Shown piece by piece: positions 9,061-17,859 of a stretch of 64,000 nucleotides of DNA. The notes beneath the pieces are model-generated. The model had not been told where the DNA came from. It saw only the letters and a list, made by a program, of their open reading frames with translations, and did no database searches. Every line of letters begins with the position of its first letter. The first letter of the stretch is position 1. This DNA comes from CAZDWZ01 sp964509425. GTDB lineage: Bacteria > Bdellovibrionota_C > UBA2361 > SZUA-149 > CAZDWZ01. The stretch spans positions 372,001-436,000 of the forward strand of contig CAZDWZ010000002.1 in assembly GCA_964509425.1 (NCBI GenBank). The letters run 5' to 3'. A program made the translations under genes and the position numbers.

Positions 9061-11133
9061 ATGAACATGGGTGTGTCCGAAGGCGGATTGTTCGCCTCTG
9101 GAACTCTAATTGCAAACCGTTATGAAGTCGTCTCGGTGCTCGGCACCGGAGCGATGGGCACGGTCGTCCGTGTGATCGATCGCGCACTCGATAACGAAGT
9201 TTGCGCGCTCAAGTTGCTTCATCCGCACCAGGCGCGCGACAAAACTTCCTTCGCAAGATTCCGAAACGAAGTAATCCTCGCGCGGCGTCTCGGCCATCCG
9301 CACATCTCGCGCATCTACGATCTTGGTCACGCCGGCGGTGGATACTATTACATTTCGATGGAGTTCATTCCGGGCGGAAGTCTCAATCAGGTGATATACC
9401 AGCAACGCCGGGAGCACTTTGTCTTTCACGACTGCCTTCGGATGCTCGCGGAAATCGCCGACGGAATCGGCTACGCGCATCGAATGGGAACCGTTCATCG
9501 AGATTTAAAGCCGGAGAACATCCTCATCGGCGACCGAGGAGACATAAAGATCACCGACTTCGGTCTCGCCCGCTCGCTTACGGCGGATAAAGGATTCACG
9601 GACACGGGAGAGACCGTTGGTACACCGTGCTACATGGCTCCAGAGCAGCTACGCGGAGAGCGTGTCGACGGGCGCTGCGATATCTATGCACTTGGAATTA
9701 TCGCCTATGAGCTCGTGGTCGGCCGCCGACCGTTTTTCGACGAGAGCTACTTTGCTCTCGCCGCAATGCATATGCGAATGCCTCTCCCGGACTTCGCGAC
9801 CAAAGAATCCGGCATTCCGAAATGGTTCGAGGATCTCGTAAAACGATGCGCGGCAAAGGATCCCGCCGAGCGCTACCAAGATCCGGCGGAGATTGCCGAA
9901 GAGCTTCGATACCAAATTAAAAACTTTGCAAGGCCCGAAGACGTTCGAAGAACCCCGGCGGTACTCTCATTCTACGCGCCGACAAAACTTCAACGCACCG
10001 TACCCAGCCGGATCAAGGCGGCATCACGCTGGTTATTGGCTGGTGGATTGGCTACCGCTTCCGTGTGTCTGGGACTCTGGATGAATGGAACCGATGTACC
10101 AGCCGTTCTCAGACGAATTGGGCACGCCGTCTCGCAAGGTCAGCCTGCCGGAACAGCCTCTTCTGAAGTGTTCGGATTCATCTCGAGCGGAGACGAAACA
10201 CAGTTACGTGCGGTTCTGAGCCTCAATCCGAAACTCGCCCAGCAAACGATAAACGGAAGGACTCCGCTCATCGCCGCCGTGCAGTCGCAATCCCCCACGC
10301 TCGCGAAAGTCATCATCGACTCGGGCGGGGACATAAACGTAAAAGATGCGCAGGGCTTCACTCCATTGATTCACGCAGTGCAACAATCCGGCCGCACGCT
10401 GGTCGATGTGCTGCTGCAGGCCGGAGCCGATGTAAATGCCCGAGACGCCCTCTCGAACACCGCACTCATTCATGCCGTAAGAGCCGGGAATCAACCCGCC
10501 GCACTCATCCTCATGGAGAGCGGCGCTCAGCTTAATCCTCGGAATGATAAAGGGCAGACCGCGCTTTTTGAAGCCGTCGCCAGAAAAGATGTTCCGGCCA
10601 TACAGCTCCTTCTTTCGCGGTCTGCAGATCCCAACATTCAGGATGTGCTCGGCCGTACCTCCTTGTCCTATGCGGCGGAGGCCGACGATGAAGCAATTGT
10701 TAAAATGCTTCTCCAGAAGGGAGCGAATCCAGGATTAGCCGATCTCAACAATCGATCGGCCGTAAGCTTTGCCGGGAAAAAAACGAAGAAGCTCCTCGGC
10801 GGCACTGGGGGACAAGCAGAGAGTGACACGCCGCAGCTAGGCGAATCGAATTTTACGCGCCTGCGCGGCGTCGGAGATATCGAATTCGCATTGGAGTCTT
10901 CCGCCTCGGGTCCACGGCGCATAGTTCGCGGGAACGTGAAAAACTTCGGTGGACAAGTCGCGAAGCAAATTACGGTGAATCTTCAAACCGCTTCAGGAAA
11001 GACGATAGCACTCTCAGGGCCTGCACAGCTCGAATCAAACGAAAGCGGAGCGTACTCCGCCGTGCTTCCTCCGGGAATCGAGCCGAACTCGAGAGATCGC
11101 CTGATCGTGCAGTGTCAGAATTGCTGGAAGTAG
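9061..11133 (+). CDS. Membrane Ser/Thr protein kinase with ankyrin repeats
   Basis: This Hanks-type kinase of about 690 residues has an intact catalytic domain: glycine loop LGTGAMGTV near residue 26, Lys in CALKLL near 50, HRDLKPEN near 145, DFG near 165 and APEQ near 190. A single membrane helix (WLLAGGLATASVCLGLW) lies around residues 320-340. Beyond it are about six ankyrin repeats (residues ~375-570; GRTPLIAAVQ, GFTPLIHAVQ, SNTALIHAVR, GQTALFEAVA, GRTSLSYAAE) and a final beta-rich domain of about 85 residues ending in VQCQNCWK. The ankyrins therefore lie on the periplasmic side if the kinase is cytoplasmic. ATG 9061 is preceded by GGAG; an upstream ATG at 9025 is possible. Confidence 0.9.
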   Translation: MNMGVSEGGLFASGTLIANRYEVVSVLGTGAMGTVVRVIDRALDNEVCALKLLHPHQARDKTSFARFRNEVILARRLGHPHISRIYDLGHAGGGYYYISMEFIPGGSLNQVIYQQRREHFVFHDCLRMLAEIADGIGYAHRMGTVHRDLKPENILIGDRGDIKITDFGLARSLTADKGFTDTGETVGTPCYMAPEQLRGERVDGRCDIYALGIIAYELVVGRRPFFDESYFALAAMHMRMPLPDFATKESGIPKWFEDLVKRCAAKDPAERYQDPAEIAEELRYQIKNFARPEDVRRTPAVLSFYAPTKLQRTVPSRIKAASRWLLAGGLATASVCLGLWMNGTDVPAVLRRIGHAVSQGQPAGTASSEVFGFISSGDETQLRAVLSLNPKLAQQTINGRTPLIAAVQSQSPTLAKVIIDSGGDINVKDAQGFTPLIHAVQQSGRTLVDVLLQAGADVNARDALSNTALIHAVRAGNQPAALILMESGAQLNPRNDKGQTALFEAVARKDVPAIQLLLSRSADPNIQDVLGRTSLSYAAEADDEAIVKMLLQKGANPGLADLNNRSAVSFAGKKTKKLLGGTGGQAESDTPQLGESNFTRLRGVGDIEFALESSASGPRRIVRGNVKNFGGQVAKQITVNLQTASGKTIALSGPAQLESNESGAYSAVLPPGIEPNSRDRLIVQCQNCWK

Positions 11134-11219
11134 GCCGAGCGGGCAAAATCTCGTGCTCTGACATCTGGGAAAGATGTGCTGAAGGTTCGATCATTCGCCA
11201 ATCAATTAGTAGTGAGAAT

Positions 11220-11690
11220 CTAGAAGTACACCCAGGTGACGCCGGGATTCGCCGTATCGACGCGATAGTTTTTCACGGCCTTCGTTTTTCGCAAATATTC
11301 ATGAACCGCTTCTTTTAGCGTTCCCTTCCCCAGTCCGTGCACGACCTCAATACATGCCGCATCGCCGCGCAACGTTTTATCAACAGCATCCTCAAGCTTT
11401 CGCAGAGCTTCCTCTCTACGCATTCCGTGAAGGTCGATGCGAAGGACTCGGTGCTCAGAATCAGCTGAGACCGACCCCGCCGAGCGCCGGACAACACCCT
11501 GCACCCTTTGTTTCGGAGCATCGACGTGAGCGGCGCGGGTAAACTTATCTGGTGCGACCCAAATCGTGAGCGTCGACACGGCAACCAGATATTCTCCTTT
11601 TCGATTGGGGCCTTCCGTAATCGTCCCGCGACGGCGGAGCTGCGTGAGAAGGACCGCATCACCAACGGCATATTTTTCTGGGGAACTCAT
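11220..11690 (-). CDS. KOW-like/Smr domain protein (MutS2 C-terminus-like)
   Basis: The 156-residue product looks like the C-terminal part of MutS2 standing alone. An N-terminal barrel (YAVGDAVLLTQLRRRGTITE, residues ~6-55) resembles the KOW-like region, and the C-terminal Smr domain has the two hallmark motifs LRIDLHGM near residue 88 and VVHGLGKGTLKEAV near 120. Smr domains bind and often cut DNA or RNA. I chose ATG 11690 because the longer frame to 11798 overlaps the upstream peptidase gene and adds no homology. It is the last gene of a leftward set below recN. The substrate is unknown. Confidence 0.8.
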   Translation of the reverse strand: MSSPEKYAVGDAVLLTQLRRRGTITEGPNRKGEYLVAVSTLTIWVAPDKFTRAAHVDAPKQRVQGVVRRSAGSVSADSEHRVLRIDLHGMRREEALRKLEDAVDKTLRGDAACIEVVHGLGKGTLKEAVHEYLRKTKAVKNYRVDTANPGVTWVYF

Positions 11691-11715
11691 GAGCGTGAAT
11701 CCAATCAGGTCGGGG

Positions 11716-12726
11716 CTACCCGACGACGGATAAATCCGCGAGCTCGGAGATGAGCGCTCCGAGCCGCACAAACCGTTCGGGGTTTCGTGCGACACCATTC
11801 ATCCGCACTTCATAATGAAGATGCGGTCCGGTGGTCTGACCAGTCATGCCGACCAGACCAATCTTCTGCCCGCGGCAGACCCGGTCGCCAACGCGCACAC
11901 GGATTTTCGAAAGGTGCGCATAGAGCGTCTCGACTCCGTGCTTATGGCGGACGATGATGGTGTTTCCATACCCAGACATTCGACCCGCGGTCGTAACGAC
12001 GCCATCGGCGGTCGACAGCACGGCAGTGAACTCATCGACGGCAAAGTCGATGCCTTGATGAAGCTGCTTTCCCCCTTCAAACGGCGACTCTCGGACTCCA
12101 TAACCGGAGGTGACATCGCCTGGGACCGGCGCACCGATAGGCGTCGCGGCAAACTCGGCAAGATTCGCGTCAATCTCGAGGAGCGGTGAGAGCTGAACAA
12201 CCGTGTTCACGTTCTTCGCTTCGGCCTCAGATCCATCAGCAGTCTCGGAACCATCGGCATGGACCGACCCATCGGGACTAAACGAGGTGCCGCTAAACCG
12301 ATAATACGCGTGACTGTGGCCCTTACCGCCTCCAATAGCGGCCTTTTCACCTTGCGGCCGACGGCGGATGGGTTCGTCCTTCGCGCTCGAAGAGGTCCCT
12401 CGATTCAACCGCTTTACGTCGTCGACCAGGGAAGCGAGATACGCGGCGCGTTTTTGCACCTCGGTCTCGAGCCGCTTGAGGTCCTCGCTTGCCGCGGTTT
12501 CGGATTCCTCAGGCAGTGACGGCATCGGTGAGTTATTTGCTTGAATCGGGCTTGCCGAGAGCGCGCCGCTCCAAGGCGTCCCGCTCAGACCGTATCGTTC
12601 GAGGAAGATCCCTGCGCCGAATGCGGCGAGGATCAGCAAGAACAGCGGCCAGGCGGAAGGCTTACGGCCATGATGCCGTTCGAGTCGGGCATCGGCCCGA
12701 ATTGGTAAGCGCTCCGGGTGGTTCAA
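11716..12726 (-). CDS. Membrane-anchored M23 (LytM-type) peptidase
   Basis: This is a cell-wall endopeptidase or an activator of the LytM/NlpD type. An N-terminal membrane helix (WPLFLLILAAFGAGIFL) is followed by a coiled-coil segment (ASEDLKRLETEVQKRAAYLA) and a linker. The C-terminal M23 domain carries both zinc motifs, HQGIDFAVD and TGPHLHYEVRMNG, so catalysis looks possible. No ATG precedes the helix. TTG 12726 with GGGA nine bases upstream, or TTG 12771, are the candidate starts. It sits downstream of recN on the same strand and 25 bases before the Smr gene. Confidence 0.88.
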   Translation of the reverse strand: MNHPERLPIRADARLERHHGRKPSAWPLFLLILAAFGAGIFLERYGLSGTPWSGALSASPIQANNSPMPSLPEESETAASEDLKRLETEVQKRAAYLASLVDDVKRLNRGTSSSAKDEPIRRRPQGEKAAIGGGKGHSHAYYRFSGTSFSPDGSVHADGSETADGSEAEAKNVNTVVQLSPLLEIDANLAEFAATPIGAPVPGDVTSGYGVRESPFEGGKQLHQGIDFAVDEFTAVLSTADGVVTTAGRMSGYGNTIIVRHKHGVETLYAHLSKIRVRVGDRVCRGQKIGLVGMTGQTTGPHLHYEVRMNGVARNPERFVRLGALISELADLSVVG

Positions 12727-12804
12727 GACATTGGTCCCTAAAAAGCAAAAGGGGGCTCTAGCAAAGTACAAGCTGTCAGCGCAACATTTGCGATAAAAAC
12801 CATG

Positions 12805-14496
12805 CTACTTTCCAGCCCGAATCTCCGCCCTCGCTCCGAGCAGTTCTTCCGCCGATTTTTGAAAATGCGTGGACACCTGTTTGCCGGCGAGCATTCCAGC
12901 CAAATGTTCAATCCTTTCGGGGCGATCGAGAAGTCGAATGGAGGTCTTCGTCGAGTCCTTACCCGCAGATTTTTCGATCAGAAAATGACTGTCGGCGAGT
13001 GATGCAATCTGCGGTGAGTGCGTGACGAGAATCACCTGAGATTTGGAAGCCACGGCGAGGAGCTTTTCCCCCACGACTTGCGACACGGCACCGCTCACAC
13101 CGGAATCAATCTCATCGAAAACCTGGGTGCCGCAAATGTTCCGCTCGTTCAGGAGAGTCTTCAAAACGAGGAGCACCCTCGACAACTCTCCTCCCGAGGC
13201 GACCTTGTGAAGCCCTCTCGGAGGCTCACCGGGATTGGCGGAGAACAAAAATTCCACCGTATCGGCTCCGTTCGCAGAGACGGCTTTTGGCTGCAGGGAC
13301 ACCAGGAACTGCGCTCGTTTCATTCCGAGCCGCCCGAGGTCCTTTCCTACCGATTGAGATAACTCCGCCGCCAACCGCTTTCTGGTTTTCGTGAGCTCAC
13401 CCGCGACAGCAAGCATCTCCTCGTTCCGGCGATTGAACTCTTCGGTCAGCTTTGGAAGACTTAGCTCCCCTCCGCCCGAGCTTTTTAGCTTCGCGTCGAG
13501 ACTATCCCGGTATTCGACCAAGGCGTCTTCCTTCTTCCCGTATTTCCGTTCCACTCGAGCGATTTCCGCGACGCGACCTCTCAATTCCTCAATTTTCTCA
13601 GGTTCGATTTCAAGGCGAGACCCGATCTGCGAGAGTACGATCCCGGTCTCCGAGAATTGAGCTGACGCGGATTCGACGAGCGACACGGCCTGCGTAAACG
13701 ACGGATCTATACCGGCGCAGCGCTCAAGTACGGTCAGCACTTCCGAGGTCAGAGTTGAAATACTCTCGCCGTCTTCCTCGAGCAGAGTCATCGCTTTCTG
13801 GATTCCCGCCGAGAGCGTCTCGGCGTGTGACAGCCGGTGAAGTTCAGCCTCGATCGCCTGCCGCCCGCCCGGCGAAAGCCCTGCACCTTCAAGCTCCGCG
13901 AGCTCCGACTCCCAGCGTTCAATCTCCGCTGCCATTGCCGCGGAGTCTTTCGTAAACGAGTCGAGTTGCTCCTTTGCGTGGAAATAGGCCTTGGCAACTC
14001 GCGACATCTCATCCCGCAACTTCGTGGGAACACCGAAGAGATCAAGAAGCTCAAGATGTTTTCCAGGATCCAGCAACGTCTGCTGCTGATGTTGACCCGT
14101 AATATCGATGAGCTGCGCGCCGAGAATCTGCAGACTGCCGCCGGTTGTTAGGCCGCCATTCACGTAGATTTTCCCACGTCCGCTTTTTTCGATCACCCGG
14201 CGAACTATGATTTCTTCGCTCTCGAGCGCGTCCGCGAGGCCGTCGTCGACCTCTGCGAGGCGTGACCGCAGCTCTTCTATAGCCTTCACGATGAAGACGC
14301 CTTCGACGGTGCAGCGATCCTCACCGTGACGAACGAGGTCTGCTGCCGCTCGCGAACCCGCGAGCAGATCAATCGCTCGAAGAATGACCGATTTCCCTGA
14401 GCCGGTTTCACCGGTCATAATATTCAAACCGTTTTGGAACTCTACTTCGAGTTCATCGACAACGGCCAGATTGGTGATTCGAAGGGTCGATAGCAT
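12805..14496 (-). CDS. recN: DNA repair protein RecN
   Basis: RecN is the SMC-like ATPase that acts at double-strand breaks. The 563-residue product has the usual length and order: N-terminal Walker A MTGETGSGKS near residues 27-36, a Q-loop region (DITGQHQQQTLLDPGKHLELLD) near 135-155, two long coiled-coil arms, then the ABC signature VASGGELSRV near 430 and Walker B VFDEIDSGVSG near 462, with the C-terminal HSPQIA switch. ATG 14496 begins MLSTLRITNLAVVDELEVEF, the typical RecN start. It lies between the M23 peptidase gene and nadK, a recurrent bacterial nadK-recN arrangement. Confidence 0.97.
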   Translation of the reverse strand: MLSTLRITNLAVVDELEVEFQNGLNIMTGETGSGKSVILRAIDLLAGSRAAADLVRHGEDRCTVEGVFIVKAIEELRSRLAEVDDGLADALESEEIIVRRVIEKSGRGKIYVNGGLTTGGSLQILGAQLIDITGQHQQQTLLDPGKHLELLDLFGVPTKLRDEMSRVAKAYFHAKEQLDSFTKDSAAMAAEIERWESELAELEGAGLSPGGRQAIEAELHRLSHAETLSAGIQKAMTLLEEDGESISTLTSEVLTVLERCAGIDPSFTQAVSLVESASAQFSETGIVLSQIGSRLEIEPEKIEELRGRVAEIARVERKYGKKEDALVEYRDSLDAKLKSSGGGELSLPKLTEEFNRRNEEMLAVAGELTKTRKRLAAELSQSVGKDLGRLGMKRAQFLVSLQPKAVSANGADTVEFLFSANPGEPPRGLHKVASGGELSRVLLVLKTLLNERNICGTQVFDEIDSGVSGAVSQVVGEKLLAVASKSQVILVTHSPQIASLADSHFLIEKSAGKDSTKTSIRLLDRPERIEHLAGMLAGKQVSTHFQKSAEELLGARAEIRAGK

Positions 14497-14596
14497 ACCG
14501 CACTACTGCTCCATCAAAAAAGTTACCACACGAAGGACTTTCTCTGTTCCGTTTGGTGACGGAGCCCAAGACGTTGCCGGCTCGGCTTCGCCTCGC

Positions 14597-14643
14597 GTGC
14601 CGCACGAAATAAACTCCCTTTGGGAGTTTATTTCGTGCGGCAC
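14597..14643. repeat. Perfect 22-bp inverted repeat with 3-base loop
   Basis: Arms 14597-14618 and 14622-14643 are exact reverse complements (arm begins GTGCCGCACGAAATAAACTC) around TTT. The right arm ends exactly on the last base of the nadK stop codon TAG (14645-14643 on the minus strand). No T-run follows on the minus strand, so it is not a standard terminator, though so strong a hairpin would separate nadK from recN expression. Confidence 0.85.
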
Positions 14644-15578
14644 TACCTCAATGTGCTCCCTCCCCACTGGAGCTTCGTTCCGAGCACCTGGTAGTAGGTC
14701 CGACTCGGAGACCTGACGAAAATGACACTTTTCTTCGACGTCGTTATCGTAATGACATCACCGTGCATGAGCTCCAAGCCTTCCTGCCCATCGATCGTCA
14801 GATAGACTCCATTAGTCTCCATGACCGTGGCGACCGCCTTTCGCTTCGCGCCCGGTTTCTGGATCTGCGAGCCCGCATTGATCCTGAGTGCAATACAAGA
14901 AACTCCGGGCAACACCAGCGGACGGCTTGTCAGCGAATGCGGACAGATGGGTGTCACGAGCAGCGCTTCCACTTGTGGATGAACAATCGATCCGCCGGCC
15001 GCCAACGAATACGCCGTCGAACCACTCGGCGTGGAAATAATCACTCCGTCACCGCGAATGGTGCTCGCCTCTTCGCCGTTTACAACGAGGTCGACTCCGA
15101 AAATTCGGGCGATTGCTTCTTTGGTCACGACCGCATCATTCAGCGCAAAAAATGACCCTATTTCCTTCCCGCCGCGCTCGACGGAAATTGAGAGCAAGAA
15201 TCGCTGCAAGAGCGGTGCGGTTTGAGAGAACACTTGGTCGAGCGTGAGCCAAAGCTCCTCGGTCGTAATCTCGGTAAGAAAACCAAGCGTTCCGAGATTG
15301 ACTCCGACGACAACTGGTGGATTCTCCGCCGGATGACGCGACGCGCTGATCAGGGTGCCGTCACCGCCGAGCACGATGATGAGTGAGCAACGGGCTGAAA
15401 GCTCCGAGCGATCAACAACATTCTCAGTCGAGAGAATTCCTGGTCCAAGGAGCGCGCCGACTTCACGATCAGAAATTATCGAGCAGCCCTTCTGTTTCAA
15501 CCAAGAGAAGATCTCCAACGAGAGCTTCTTTGAAAGTGCATGATCGGGCTTGGCGGCGATGCCGACTACGGAATACAC
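14643..15578 (-). CDS. nadK: NAD kinase
   Basis: NadK phosphorylates NAD to NADP. The 311-residue protein carries the family motifs in order: GGDGTLISASR near residue 75, NLGTLGFLTEI near 95, the conserved NDAVV near 147, then GDGVIISTPSGSTAYSLAAG near 176 and TPICPHSLTSRPLVLP near 210. The start is GTG 15578 with GAGAGGA just upstream; it overlaps the end of the preceding lipoprotein gene by 13 bases, so translation is probably coupled. A perfect hairpin lies at its stop codon. Confidence 0.96.
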   Translation of the reverse strand: MYSVVGIAAKPDHALSKKLSLEIFSWLKQKGCSIISDREVGALLGPGILSTENVVDRSELSARCSLIIVLGGDGTLISASRHPAENPPVVVGVNLGTLGFLTEITTEELWLTLDQVFSQTAPLLQRFLLSISVERGGKEIGSFFALNDAVVTKEAIARIFGVDLVVNGEEASTIRGDGVIISTPSGSTAYSLAAGGSIVHPQVEALLVTPICPHSLTSRPLVLPGVSCIALRINAGSQIQKPGAKRKAVATVMETNGVYLTIDGQEGLELMHGDVITITTSKKSVIFVRSPSRTYYQVLGTKLQWGGSTLR

Positions 15579-16201
15579 GGGTCCTCTCCTTGAAAATCTT
15601 CTCCGGCGATGGTTGAGGTCGTTCGCCCAGGAACGCCCGTTATAGCATCGTAGCTTGCACGAACGTAATCCCCGGGTTCTCCCGGAACGTATGAGAGGAC
15701 GGAGACCGGTTCATATCCCGCGAGCTGCAGACCGGCATTTCCCAAAAGATAAAGCACATAGGGAGGGAAGAGCACGACGGTGCCGATGTTCAATGTCGAT
15801 TGTCCGAGCCCTGGACCGTAAAACCAGCGATTGACGTAGGCATCCAATTCACTCTGTAGCTCCTCCTGCCCGTTCGGCTTCGAAGCCGTCTCCGAAATTT
15901 CTCCGAGACTCGGGATCATCGGTTTGGGAACTGCCCGGGCGGGCGTGGAGTTATTGGCTCGCGTGAGGCTCCCACGCGAGCTCGCTTGCGCCGCGGCGGG
16001 CTTCCGGCACTCCGGGAACACTCGCCCCTCGGAAAGCGCACAGCCCATCACGCCGCCGGATAACAGCGCGGCAATAAGGAACCGAAAAAAAGTGCGCGGT
16101 GAAGGAGCTAATTCCAGTCGAGGACACCCCGGCGCCAGACATAGACCAGCCCGATGGTGAGAACGAAGATGAATGACAACATTGCGTAAAATCCAGGCCA
16201 T
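15566..16201 (-). CDS. Probable lipoprotein of unknown function
   Basis: A hydrophobic segment (FFRFLIAALLSGGVMGC) ends in a lipobox-like V-M-G-C, suggesting a lipid-anchored envelope protein. The mature part is about 165 residues: a Ser/Pro-rich linker, then a conserved-looking domain (ELDAYVNRWFYGPGLGQSTL, YLLGNAGLQLAGYEPVSVLSYVPGEPGDYVRASYD). The start is unclear. In-frame ATG codons at 16201 and 16228 lie deep inside nuoA, and there is no ATG, GTG or TTG just before the hydrophobic segment. A run of seven T at the front of that segment could hide a one-base error joining the ATG at 16142 in another frame. Function unknown. Confidence 0.6.
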   Translation of the reverse strand: MAWILRNVVIHLRSHHRAGLCLAPGCPRLELAPSPRTFFRFLIAALLSGGVMGCALSEGRVFPECRKPAAAQASSRGSLTRANNSTPARAVPKPMIPSLGEISETASKPNGQEELQSELDAYVNRWFYGPGLGQSTLNIGTVVLFPPYVLYLLGNAGLQLAGYEPVSVLSYVPGEPGDYVRASYDAITGVPGRTTSTIAGEDFQGEDPCIP

Positions 16202-16464
16202 CCCAGTGTGAGCGCCTGCACCGCCCAAGGATAAAGAAACACTATCTCTATATCAAACAGGATGAAGATCATCGCAACGAGATAAAACTTCACACTGAAG
16301 CGTTCGTTCGCCGTCCCGGTAGCGACCGTCCCGCATTCAAATGGGTCGTCTTTCATGGCTGAGTCCCGGCGAGGACCGAGAAAAATCGACGCCAGCAGCA
16401 TCGTCACGAGAAAGCCCGAAGCCAAAATTGTCAGCACGAGCAATGGAATGTAATTATTTGTCAT
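16108..16464 (-). CDS. nuoA: NADH-quinone oxidoreductase subunit A
   Basis: NuoA is a small membrane subunit at the junction of the arms of respiratory complex I. The 118-residue product has three membrane helices (residues ~5-30, 58-85, 92-112) and the family signature KDDPFECGTVATGTANERFSV followed by KFYLVAMIFILFDIEIVFLY, whose acidic residues are characteristic. ATG 16464 is chosen; the frame reaches 16521 without homology. Unusually, no nuoB or other complex I gene follows: the next gene is the lipoprotein and then nadK. The rest of complex I must be elsewhere if it exists. Confidence 0.93.
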   Translation of the reverse strand: MTNNYIPLLVLTILASGFLVTMLLASIFLGPRRDSAMKDDPFECGTVATGTANERFSVKFYLVAMIFILFDIEIVFLYPWAVQALTLGWPGFYAMLSFIFVLTIGLVYVWRRGVLDWN

Positions 16465-16739
16465 ACGGCGCCGCTTAATCAGTTCGAACCGGGTATAGCC
16501 TGTCTCTTTCTGTCTGACCATCCTTCCGGTGCGTCCCGTGTTCGTTTCTTGAGCAATTCCGGGAGCTCCCGCCTGATTGAAGCACTTCGCATCGAATTCC
16601 CCCTTATCTTTTGGGTATTTCTCTTAGAAGAGGACCCAGATCCTCAAGGAATCCCGTATCCCCGACGAAAGAACTCCTAAGAGAAGCTCACATGGGCTTC
16701 TAGGAGATTCTGAAGCGAGTTCGGATGGGAGTAACGGAA

Positions 16740-17198
16740 ATGAAAACGCTGACTGCAATGATCAAGCACCAATACGACGAAAGAGGATTCAGCATGGGAG
16801 AGTTCGCTATTCTTCTTGCTGTCTTCGGACTGCTGACCGGTATCGCTCTTCCAGCTTACCTCTCCTATCGCATTCAGACTTTCAACTCGTTTGCAAAATC
16901 CGATGTTCTCAATCTCGGCCTCTCGGTGATGGGCACTTCGCGTGTCTCTGATTGCCGCGGTGAAGATTGTGAATCGACTTACCGGGGTTTTGCGAAGTCT
17001 TCCTGCTCCGAGATCGCAACGGCGAGCGTGCCCGGCGATCGATCCAGCGCCGTAATCGTCGGCTGCTGCGAAGGGGGGAGCAAGGGATACATGTTTTCAG
17101 CCGCCTCAGGTGTGATGGTGGAATTCCCGCTCTCGACCGGAACTTGCGTGACCGCTGAAAACGCAGCCGCTGCCGTTCCGGGAGGCATCGAAGGATAA
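16740..17198 (+). CDS. Type IV pilin-like protein with six-Cys head (1)
   Basis: The 152-residue prepilin has a class III signal with peptidase site G|FSMGEF (Glu at +5) and the hydrophobic helix FAILLAVFGLLTGIALPAYL. The globular part has a Cys pattern C-x4-C, then C, then CC, then C (DCRGEDC, SSCSE, GCCEGG, STGTC) shared with the next two genes, and the motif KGYMFSAASGVMVEFPLSTGTC close to the end. ATG 16740 (GGAG upstream) is preferred over 16725. It is a pilus or pseudopilus subunit; which kind is unknown. It overlaps nothing and lies 13 bases before its paralogue. Confidence 0.85.
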   Translation: MKTLTAMIKHQYDERGFSMGEFAILLAVFGLLTGIALPAYLSYRIQTFNSFAKSDVLNLGLSVMGTSRVSDCRGEDCESTYRGFAKSSCSEIATASVPGDRSSAVIVGCCEGGSKGYMFSAASGVMVEFPLSTGTCVTAENAAAAVPGGIEG

Positions 17199-17211
17199 TT
17201 CAAATTGGAAA

Positions 17212-17667
17212 ATGGGGGACCCGATGGGAAATATGAAAATTAATCAAGAACACAACGATTCCACGAGTAACGAAAGCGGTTTTAGCTTGGCGGAGCTCCT
17301 GGTTGTGATCTCGATAATCGGAGTCCTCGCGGCAATCGCCATGCCCGCATTTTTTTCCTATAAAATTCAAGCGTTTAACTCTTCGGCCGCATCTGATGTG
17401 CGAAATCTTGGGCTCGCCGTAGTCGGAATTTCCGACTCCATGGCGCTTACCGACTGCTCCGACTCAGCTTGCGAGTCCTCCTACAAGGGCTTTGAGAAGT
17501 CTCCCTGCACTCGAATAGCCACCTCCGCCACATCGGGCGACGAAAACAGCTCTGTCGTCGTCGGCTGCTGCTACGGAGGAAATAAAGGCTACATGTTCTC
17601 CGCCGTATCGGGGGTGACTGTGGAGTTCCCGCTCTCCACAGGAACCTGCGCTACAGAATCGCTCTGA
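17212..17667 (+). CDS. Type IV pilin-like protein with six-Cys head (2)
   Basis: This close paralogue of the preceding gene has 151 residues. Prepilin site G|FSLAELLVV with Glu +5, then a typical helix (ISIIGVLAAIAMPAFFSYKI). The head repeats the C-x4-C...C...CC...C pattern and the near-identical closing segment KGYMFSAVSGVTVEFPLSTG. ATG 17224 is an alternative start with GGGGGA before it. A strong terminator follows directly, so genes 1 and 2 likely form a unit. A tandem duplication is the simplest origin, given similarity across the whole length. Confidence 0.88.
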   Translation: MGDPMGNMKINQEHNDSTSNESGFSLAELLVVISIIGVLAAIAMPAFFSYKIQAFNSSAASDVRNLGLAVVGISDSMALTDCSDSACESSYKGFEKSPCTRIATSATSGDENSSVVVGCCYGGNKGYMFSAVSGVTVEFPLSTGTCATESL

Positions 17668-17688
17668 TCCCGCCTGCATCTTACTTTA

Positions 17689-17735
17689 CGGAGCCGAGAC
17701 TCTTCTCCCCCAAGAGTCCGGCTCCGGTTTTTTTT
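17689..17735 (+). terminator. Rho-independent terminator after pilin genes
   Basis: A 15-base-pair stem with one bulge (CGGAGCCG-A-GACTCTT pairing with AAGAGTCCGGCTCCG) closes a CTCCCCC loop and is followed by a run of eight T (17728-17735). It lies 22 bases after the stop of the second pilin-like gene. Confidence 0.92.
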
Positions 17736-17859
17736 AGTCGTGTTCCGATTTCGCTCAAGTCTGGATAAGATTCATCCGACTTCTGTTGAGACCCGAACAA
17801 TGTACTGGGCGCAGGTACGTCTAAGGGATTAAAAATTCTCGATCTCGAGTGTCGTCGAT

